From positions 1-11,540 of the forward strand of contig DATFFO010000258.1 of assembly GCA_035250025.1 (NCBI GenBank): a DNA stretch of 11,540 nt, read 5' to 3'. Shown in pieces: positions 7,510 through 11,540 of this stretch (position 1 is its first letter; every line of letters starts with the position of its first letter). The notes below the pieces were generated by a model, which was given only the letters and a program-made list of their open reading frames with translations, was not told where the DNA came from and made no database searches. Source of the stretch: DATFFO01 sp035250025. Its GTDB lineage: Bacteria; Actinomycetota; Acidimicrobiia; Spongiisociales; ZC4RG35. A program made the position numbers and the translations under genes.

Positions 7510-7606
7510 CGGGCCTCAAACAGGCTCTGTTGGGGGGAGCGATTCCCCCTACCCCACCGGCTTCGCCGGCGGGGGCCCCTTCCCCCTTCGCTCCGCTCAG
7601 GGGGAC
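7426..7606. repeat. 181-bp palindromic intergenic repeat element (complete copy)
   Basis: The left half (7426-7507) and the right half (7531-7606, reverse complement) share three blocks in the same order: GTCCCCC, then GGGGGAAGGGGCCCCC, then GGGGTAGGGGGA. The segments between blocks differ but keep hairpin potential. With flanking bases the outer inverted repeat is ten perfect base pairs, TTTGTCCCCC (7423-7432) against 7600-7609. The centre holds a small hairpin, AACAG-GCT-CTGTT (7519-7531). Internal stems with GAA triloops include 7428-7444 and 7483-7495. The element covers the 3' end of the ATP-grasp gene and ends 6 bases from the phosphofructokinase stop, so it spans the convergent junction. 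It encodes no protein of its own and no clear target-site duplication was seen. It resembles a REP- or MITE-type repeat; the family is not one I recognise. Confidence 0.85.
7552..7574. terminator. Hairpin in the convergent intergenic region (candidate bidirectional terminator)
   Basis: Bases 7552-7561 and 7565-7574 form a 10-bp stem (nine Watson-Crick pairs and one non-canonical pair, G-T on one strand and A-C on the other) around a three-base loop. It belongs to the right half of the repeat element. The GC-rich structure is followed on the plus side, after further pairing sequence, by AAATTTT at 7607-7613, a weak T-run. Convergent transcripts of the ATP-grasp and phosphofructokinase genes would both fold here. 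The structure is seen; termination is inferred. Confidence 0.4.
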
Positions 7607-7612
7607 AAATTT

Positions 7613-8704
7613 TCAGATTGAAAGTACGCCCTGGATGGCTTCCATTCGGCGGACTCGGTCCATCGTCACGTGGCTGGTGCCGTCGAGAAGCGCCTGAGTC
7701 TCGGCGATCACCTCTGTGATCGGGAAGAGCTTGATCCAGCTGTCACTGGTCTCCAGACCCGGCCCGCCCACGTTCCAGCCGACCATCATGTCCGTATGAC
7801 TCTCCACCACGGCGTTGACGGCAACCAGCCCGAAACGCCCCGCCAACAGCCGGTCACGGAACGAGGCATTGCCGCCGCGGACGAGGTGGCCGAGGATCGT
7901 TGCCCGGACCTCCACATCGACCCGGTCGATCAACTCCGCTCGCACCCTGTCGACCAGCTCCTCGGTGGCGATCTCGACCCCTTCGGCCTTGAGGACCAGC
8001 ACCCGCGTCTTGTCGCGGCTGGCGGCGAAGCTGGAGCGGAGGGCCTCGACGACAGCAGCCACCACCTCATCCCCGCTCCGTCCCTGCTCGGGAAGGAGCA
8101 CCACATCGGCGGCCACCGCCACGGCCGCGGCCATGGCGAGATAACCCGAATTGCGTCCCATCACCTCGACGATGAAGGCTCGATGATGAGACCGGGCCGT
8201 GTCGGATATCCGGTCGCAAGCCTCGACGATCGTGTTCAGGGCTGTGTCCACTCCGATCGCCTCCCGGGTGAGCCCGATGTCGTTGTCGATCGATGCCGGG
8301 ATGCCGACGACCGCCAGGCCGTGTTCGACTGCCAGATGGTGAGCGCCCTCCATCGACCCATTGCCGCCGACCACGAGCAGACCCGTGAGCGAATACTGGG
8401 AAAACGTCGCCGCCGCCTGGGCGCGGCCCTCCCGGGTGTGGAATCGCGAGGAACGCGCCGTGCCCAGGATCGTCCCGCCGGTGCCGGCGGCGTATTCGAC
8501 CTCCGGCAGCGGGCTCAGCGAGCCGTTCTTGCCAACCCGGCGAGTCAGCGGCCGGAACCGGCCGTCGATGAGACCATCGAACCCGTCTTCGATACCCCAG
8601 ACCGCCAGGTCGCGGGAGGCTGCGACCTTCGTGACGGCACCAATGACGGCGTTCATCCCGGGAGCATCTCCCCCGCTGGTCAGGATGCCGATGGCCACCT
8701 GCAA
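7613..8704 (-). CDS. 6-phosphofructokinase
   Basis: The 363-residue enzyme would phosphorylate fructose 6-phosphate in glycolysis in the cytoplasm. Motifs in order are GILTSGGDAPGMNAVI (6-21), GTARSSRF (81-88), VVGGNGSMEGA (111-121), IPASIDNDI (135-143, with catalytic-base Asp140), SHHR (R175), VEVMGR (179-184), KAEGV (E241) and RATILGHLVRGG (R267, H273, R276). Gly116 at the site that separates ATP from pyrophosphate users, and Ala137 rather than Lys before SIDND, both favour ATP. Asn115 replaces the usual Asp (E. coli Asp103, a magnesium contact). It is about 40 residues longer than E. coli PfkA, mostly at the C-terminus. The frame opens with TTG at 8704, and a GTG at 8698 is equally plausible; an in-frame stop lies just upstream, so no longer start is possible. 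It is divergent from the S9 peptidase gene. pfkA is likely but the subgroup is uncertain. Confidence 0.92.
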   Translation of the reverse strand: MQVAIGILTSGGDAPGMNAVIGAVTKVAASRDLAVWGIEDGFDGLIDGRFRPLTRRVGKNGSLSPLPEVEYAAGTGGTILGTARSSRFHTREGRAQAAATFSQYSLTGLLVVGGNGSMEGAHHLAVEHGLAVVGIPASIDNDIGLTREAIGVDTALNTIVEACDRISDTARSHHRAFIVEVMGRNSGYLAMAAAVAVAADVVLLPEQGRSGDEVVAAVVEALRSSFAASRDKTRVLVLKAEGVEIATEELVDRVRAELIDRVDVEVRATILGHLVRGGNASFRDRLLAGRFGLVAVNAVVESHTDMMVGWNVGGPGLETSDSWIKLFPITEVIAETQALLDGTSHVTMDRVRRMEAIQGVLSI

Positions 8705-8733
8705 ACGTTAGACCCGAGCATCCCCGACGTTTG
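8702..8733. promoter_or_regulatory. Inverted repeat in the divergent pfk/peptidase promoter region
   Basis: CAAACGT (8702-8708) and ACGTTTG (8727-8733) are a perfect 7-bp inverted repeat with an 18-base spacer, filling most of the 44-bp gap between the divergent genes. The left arm overlaps the TTG start of the phosphofructokinase, which slightly favours the GTG at 8698 as the true start. Such symmetry could be an operator controlling both genes, but chance cannot be excluded for a 7-bp arm. Confidence 0.35.
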
Positions 8734-8748
8734 TGTCATGATCGCCGA

Positions 8749-10692
8749 ATGACACTGCTGACTGCCGAGCGCCTGTGGGCCATCCCCCGGGTCGGCGCCC
8801 CCCACTCCATCGGGGATGGCCGCCTCCTCGTTCCCGTGACAACCTATGACTCAGACACCGACGAGTCGACAACCACCTTGTGGCGGCTCGACCCGTCCAA
8901 CGGTGAGCCGCGAGCGTTCGCCCGCGGCCAGATAGGGGGATTCTCCGTCGCCATGGACGGTTCGGCCGTCGCCTACCTGCGCAAGCACGACGAGCACCGC
9001 CAGGTCCACGTCCAGCCTCTCGACGGTGGCGAGTCGCGGCAGGTGGGAGATCTGCCCCTGGGGGCGGTCGGAGTCAAATGGACTCCCACCGGCTCTCTGG
9101 TCGCGATGGCGACCCTGTTCCGGGACCAGCCGACCCTCGAGGGCACGGCCGAGCGGTCGCCCGATCCCCGGCTGACCGCTCGGGCCACGGAGGACGCCGT
9201 CTACCGCTACTGGGACACCTGGTTGGAGCACGTGTACCACCCGGTGATCATCGACCCGGCGACGGGCGACGTGACAGATCTCACGCCGGAGGCGACCCGG
9301 TTCTGGTCGTTCCCCAGCGTCGACGAGCCGATCAACGACATCGACGTGTCCCCCGATGGCACCCTGGTCGCCTTCGTGGCAGACGACTCCTCACCGCCCC
9401 ATAGACAGCTGAGCTGGTCGCTGTTTCTCATGAACATCGACGGCAGCGGCCTCCGCCGTCTCGACGAGGGCCGGGAAGGCAATAGCCACCGCCCCCGCTT
9501 CACCCGCAACGGCGCCGGCATCGTGTACGGCTATCAGGCCGAGCCCGATTTCTATGCCGCCCACATGCAGCTCGTACGCTTCGACCTGGCCACGGGTGAG
9601 CATCTCGACCTCGCCCGAGGATGGGACAGATCCGCCCACGGCTGGACCCTCGACGGCGATGGCCGCTTGCTCTTCACTGCCGAGGACGCAGGACGGTCCC
9701 GCCTGTGGCGCCTCTCCTCGACGACGGGCGACGTGGAACCCCTCACCACCGGTGGCTGGGTGTCCGATCCCACCGTGGCAGCCGACGGCACCGTTCACGT
9801 CCTTGCCCAGTCCCTCGCCGCCCCACCCGAGGTGTTCAGGGTCGGCGCCCCCGACGACAACGGCGACCATCGGCTGGAAAAGGTGACCAGCTTCACCGCC
9901 GAAGCCCTCGACGACGTCGAGATGGGAACGGTTCGGGAACTGGAGGTACCGGGAGCCGACCAGCGGCCCATCCAGGTCTGGGTGCTGGATCCCCCCGATG
10001 CCAGTCCCGACGAGCCCCGCTCACTCCTCCACATGATCCACGGCGGACCCCATGGTGTCTTCGGCGACCAGTGGCACTGGCGATGGAACGGCCAGGTCAT
10101 GGCCGCCGCAGGTCACCGGGTGGCCCACGTCAACTTCCATGGTTCGACCGGGTGGGGAGAAGACTTCACGGCGTCGATCCACGGGGCGTGGGGCGACAAG
10201 CCGTTTCGGGATATCGAGGCCGCCACCGACCACCTCATCGGTCTCGGCTTGGTCGACGAGGAGCGGATGGCGGTGGCGGGCGGGTCTTACGGCGGCTATC
10301 TCGTCGCCTGGATCACGTCCCAGACGGACCGCTATGCGGCGGCCGTGGCCCATGCCGCAGTCACGAACCTGGGCGGGATGTACGCCTCCGACGTCACGTT
10401 CGGCCGGCAGCGGGCCTACGGCGGCGAGGTTTGGGAAGATCGATCGGTGGTCGAACGCTGGTCCCCGTCCGCTCACGCCGCCGGATACTCCACACCCACG
10501 CTCGTCGTCCACGGGCACCGTGATGAGCGAGTGCCTGTCACTCAGGGCCTGGAGTTGTACGGGGTCCTGGTGGCGAAGGGAGTCCCGGCCCGGCTCCTGT
10601 CGTACCCCAGTGAGAACCACTGGGTCCTCTCCCGGACCAACTCGATCAACTGGTACGCCGAGGTTCTGTCGTGGCTGGAGCGCTGGCTGTGA
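8749..10692 (+). CDS. S9-family serine peptidase (prolyl oligopeptidase / acylaminoacyl-peptidase type)
   Basis: The 647-residue enzyme would hydrolyse short peptides in the cytoplasm; no signal peptide is present. Residues 1 to about 395 look like a beta-propeller with repeated blades of the PD40/WD40-like kind (for example INDIDVSPDGTLVAFVADD, SHRPRFTRNGAGIVYG). The C-terminal alpha/beta-hydrolase domain carries HGGP (431-434, oxyanion region), the nucleophile elbow GGSYGGY (Ser513), HGHRDERVP (Asp592) and SENHWV (His624), so the catalytic triad is complete. The ATG at 8749 is chosen over an in-frame TTG at 8731 because the shorter start gives a natural N-terminus (MTLLTAERLWAIPRVG) and leaves room for a promoter. 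No clear Shine-Dalgarno is present. Whether it acts as a dipeptidyl or acylaminoacyl peptidase cannot be decided. A stem-loop follows the stop. Confidence 0.92.
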   Translation: MTLLTAERLWAIPRVGAPHSIGDGRLLVPVTTYDSDTDESTTTLWRLDPSNGEPRAFARGQIGGFSVAMDGSAVAYLRKHDEHRQVHVQPLDGGESRQVGDLPLGAVGVKWTPTGSLVAMATLFRDQPTLEGTAERSPDPRLTARATEDAVYRYWDTWLEHVYHPVIIDPATGDVTDLTPEATRFWSFPSVDEPINDIDVSPDGTLVAFVADDSSPPHRQLSWSLFLMNIDGSGLRRLDEGREGNSHRPRFTRNGAGIVYGYQAEPDFYAAHMQLVRFDLATGEHLDLARGWDRSAHGWTLDGDGRLLFTAEDAGRSRLWRLSSTTGDVEPLTTGGWVSDPTVAADGTVHVLAQSLAAPPEVFRVGAPDDNGDHRLEKVTSFTAEALDDVEMGTVRELEVPGADQRPIQVWVLDPPDASPDEPRSLLHMIHGGPHGVFGDQWHWRWNGQVMAAAGHRVAHVNFHGSTGWGEDFTASIHGAWGDKPFRDIEAATDHLIGLGLVDEERMAVAGGSYGGYLVAWITSQTDRYAAAVAHAAVTNLGGMYASDVTFGRQRAYGGEVWEDRSVVERWSPSAHAAGYSTPTLVVHGHRDERVPVTQGLELYGVLVAKGVPARLLSYPSENHWVLSRTNSINWYAEVLSWLERWL

Positions 10693-10730
10693 ACGCCGGC
10701 CGCAACCCTCACGTTCAGGTTGAGGTAGAG

Positions 10731-10764
10731 GTCTTACGCGCGACCCGGCGCGTAAGACGATTTT
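10731..10764 (+). terminator. Strong stem-loop followed by TTTT: terminator or attenuator between peptidase and thiN
   Basis: GTCTTACGCGC (10731-10741) and GCGCGTAAGAC (10748-10758) form a perfect 11-bp stem with a 6-base loop, followed by GATTTT. This is the shape of an intrinsic terminator 38 bases after the peptidase stop. Its T-run ends only 13 bases before the thiN ATG, which leaves little room for a separate thiN promoter. The 85-base gap holds nothing else except a weak 5-bp hairpin at 10707-10725. Confidence 0.7.
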
Positions 10765-10777
10765 GTCATTCGCACCC

Positions 10778-11407
10778 ATGAGCGTCGTCGTCATCTTCAC
10801 CGGCGGCGAGCCGCTTCCCCGGGCGGTAGCAGGCGACATACCCGACGAGGCTTACCTCATCGCCGCCGACTCCGGCCTCGACCATGCCCTCGCCCTCGGC
10901 TTCGACGTGGATCTCGTCGTAGGCGACCTCGACTCCGTCGGTGAGGAGGCGCTCCGACTGAGCCGGGCCCGGATCGAACGCCACTCCCCCGACAAGGACG
11001 CCACCGACCTCGATCTCGCCCTCCAGGCTGCCCTCGTCCGGGACCCAGATCGGGTCGTCGTCATCGGCGGCCAGGGAGGCCGCTTCGATCACCTGGTGGG
11101 GACGATCTCCCTCCTGACCTCGGAGCGGTGGGCCACGATGGACATCGAGTGGATTGCCTCCCGCGCCCGGGTGCGGGTTCTGCGGGGCGGAGTGACCATC
11201 CACGGCACCACCGGGACCATTCTCACCCTGCTCGCCATCGACGGCCCCGTGACCGGAGTTACCACGACCGGCCTGCGCTGGAACCTGACCGACGCCACCC
11301 TGGTCCCGGGCTCGACGCTGGGTGTCTCCAACCTGTTCACGGCCCCGGTCGCCAACATCCGCCTCACCTCCGGCACCCTCCTCACCATCCAACCCGACCC
11401 AGCGTGA
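10778..11407 (+). CDS. thiN: Thiamine pyrophosphokinase (thiamine diphosphokinase)
   Basis: The 209-residue enzyme transfers pyrophosphate from ATP to thiamine to make thiamine diphosphate. Diagnostic motifs are AADSGLDHAL (29-38), VVGDLDSV (47-54), DKDATDLDLAL (72-82), GGQGGRFDH (97-105) and the C-terminal thiamine-binding region GLRWNLTDATLVPGSTLGVSNLF (165-187). The length matches the bacterial single-enzyme family (about 210). The ATG at 10778 begins the conserved first strand (MSVVVIFTGGEP); a TTG at 10763 would add five residues and lie inside the terminator T-run. No Shine-Dalgarno is visible in the 12 bases before the ATG, so a leaderless message is possible. No other thiamine genes are adjacent. 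Confidence 0.92.
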   Translation: MSVVVIFTGGEPLPRAVAGDIPDEAYLIAADSGLDHALALGFDVDLVVGDLDSVGEEALRLSRARIERHSPDKDATDLDLALQAALVRDPDRVVVIGGQGGRFDHLVGTISLLTSERWATMDIEWIASRARVRVLRGGVTIHGTTGTILTLLAIDGPVTGVTTTGLRWNLTDATLVPGSTLGVSNLFTAPVANIRLTSGTLLTIQPDPA

Positions 11408-11418
11408 GGCCTCCTCCT

Positions 11419-11540
11419 GTCCCCCACGAAGTGTGGGAAGGTCCCTGCCACCGGAGCGAAGCGGAGGGGGAGGTAGGGGGAGGCCCCGAAGGGGCAGAGC
11501 GAACCCGTCTCGGACCGCCCCTACAGCCAATCCTGTTGAG
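11419..11540 (+). repeat. Second copy of the palindromic repeat element (left half, truncated by window end)
   Basis: Positions 11419-11508 align with 7426-7507: both begin GTCCCCCACGAAGTG, contain GGGGAGGTAGGGGGAG or GGGGTAGGGGGAG, and end GCGAACCCGT or GCGAACCCGT-like. The first stem (11421-11437) keeps six of seven pairs around GAA. The last stem is GCCCC-GAA-GGGGC (11483-11495) where the other copy has GCGCC-GAA-GGCGC, a compensated change that keeps pairing. Beyond it, ACAG (11523-11526) and CTGT (11533-11536) could form the central hairpin, matching the position of the centre in the complete copy. It starts 11 bases after the thiN stop. The right half would lie past the window. Confidence 0.8.

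Noticed and set aside
7426..7606. CRISPR array or insertion sequence
   Set aside because: There are no regular spacers, no transposase frame and no evident target-site duplication; the structure is a palindromic non-coding repeat.
7670..8752. 360-codon plus frame opposite the phosphofructokinase
   Set aside because: Antisense shadow of a gene with all family motifs; the translation is Arg/His/Asp-rich without a recognisable fold.
10693..10777. TPP riboswitch upstream of thiN
   Set aside because: The gap is 85 bases and lacks the CTGAGA and ACC-TGA conserved cores; only the terminator hairpin is present.
10766..11530. 254-codon minus frame opposite thiN
   Set aside because: Antisense shadow; thiN motifs are complete on the plus strand.

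Overview
The window is GC-rich DNA packed with genes. Gaps between divergent genes are only 44-50 bp, GTG/TTG starts are plausible, and the gene content is actinobacterial in style: an NfuA-type Fe-S protein, an ATP-grasp ligase with a LAL_C2-like tail, 6-phosphofructokinase, an S9 peptidase and thiamine pyrophosphokinase. A high-GC actinobacterium, perhaps of the Acidimicrobiia, fits, but the lineage is an inference and nothing in the window fixes the taxon. No rRNA, tRNA, CRISPR array, insertion sequence or phage gene was seen.

Positions 6172 to 1 (minus strand) look like one operon of five genes. In order of transcription they are an NfuA-like Fe-S carrier, a 693-residue exported protein with a central transmembrane hairpin, an ABC ATPase, an ABC-2 type permease, and a membrane-anchored coiled-coil protein with 27 consecutive Gly-Gln dipeptides that runs off the left edge. 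The last four are joined by overlapping stop and start codons (TGATG, ATGA and a 14-base overlap), so they are probably translationally coupled and work as one envelope complex. This is the best candidate here for a poorly described system. The permease ribosome-binding site lies in the loop of a perfect 6-bp hairpin.

Positions 6223 to 7509 (plus strand) encode an ATP-grasp ligase, divergent from the nfuA-like gene. It converges on a 6-phosphofructokinase gene (8704 to 7613, minus). Between and partly inside them is a 181-bp palindromic repeat element (7426-7606) that supplies the last 27 codons of the ligase. The left half of a second copy (from 11419) begins 11 bases after the last gene and is cut by the window end. 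In all three half-copies the GTCCCCC end faces the 3' end of the neighbouring gene, and the repeats carry several C-GAA-G triloop hairpins.

Positions 8749 to 10692 (plus) encode an S9-family serine peptidase with its catalytic triad visible, divergent from the phosphofructokinase across a 44-bp gap that contains an inverted repeat. A strong stem-loop (11-bp perfect stem followed by TTTT) follows the peptidase and lies just 13 bases before the start of the thiamine pyrophosphokinase gene (10778-11407, plus), which closes the coding part of the window.
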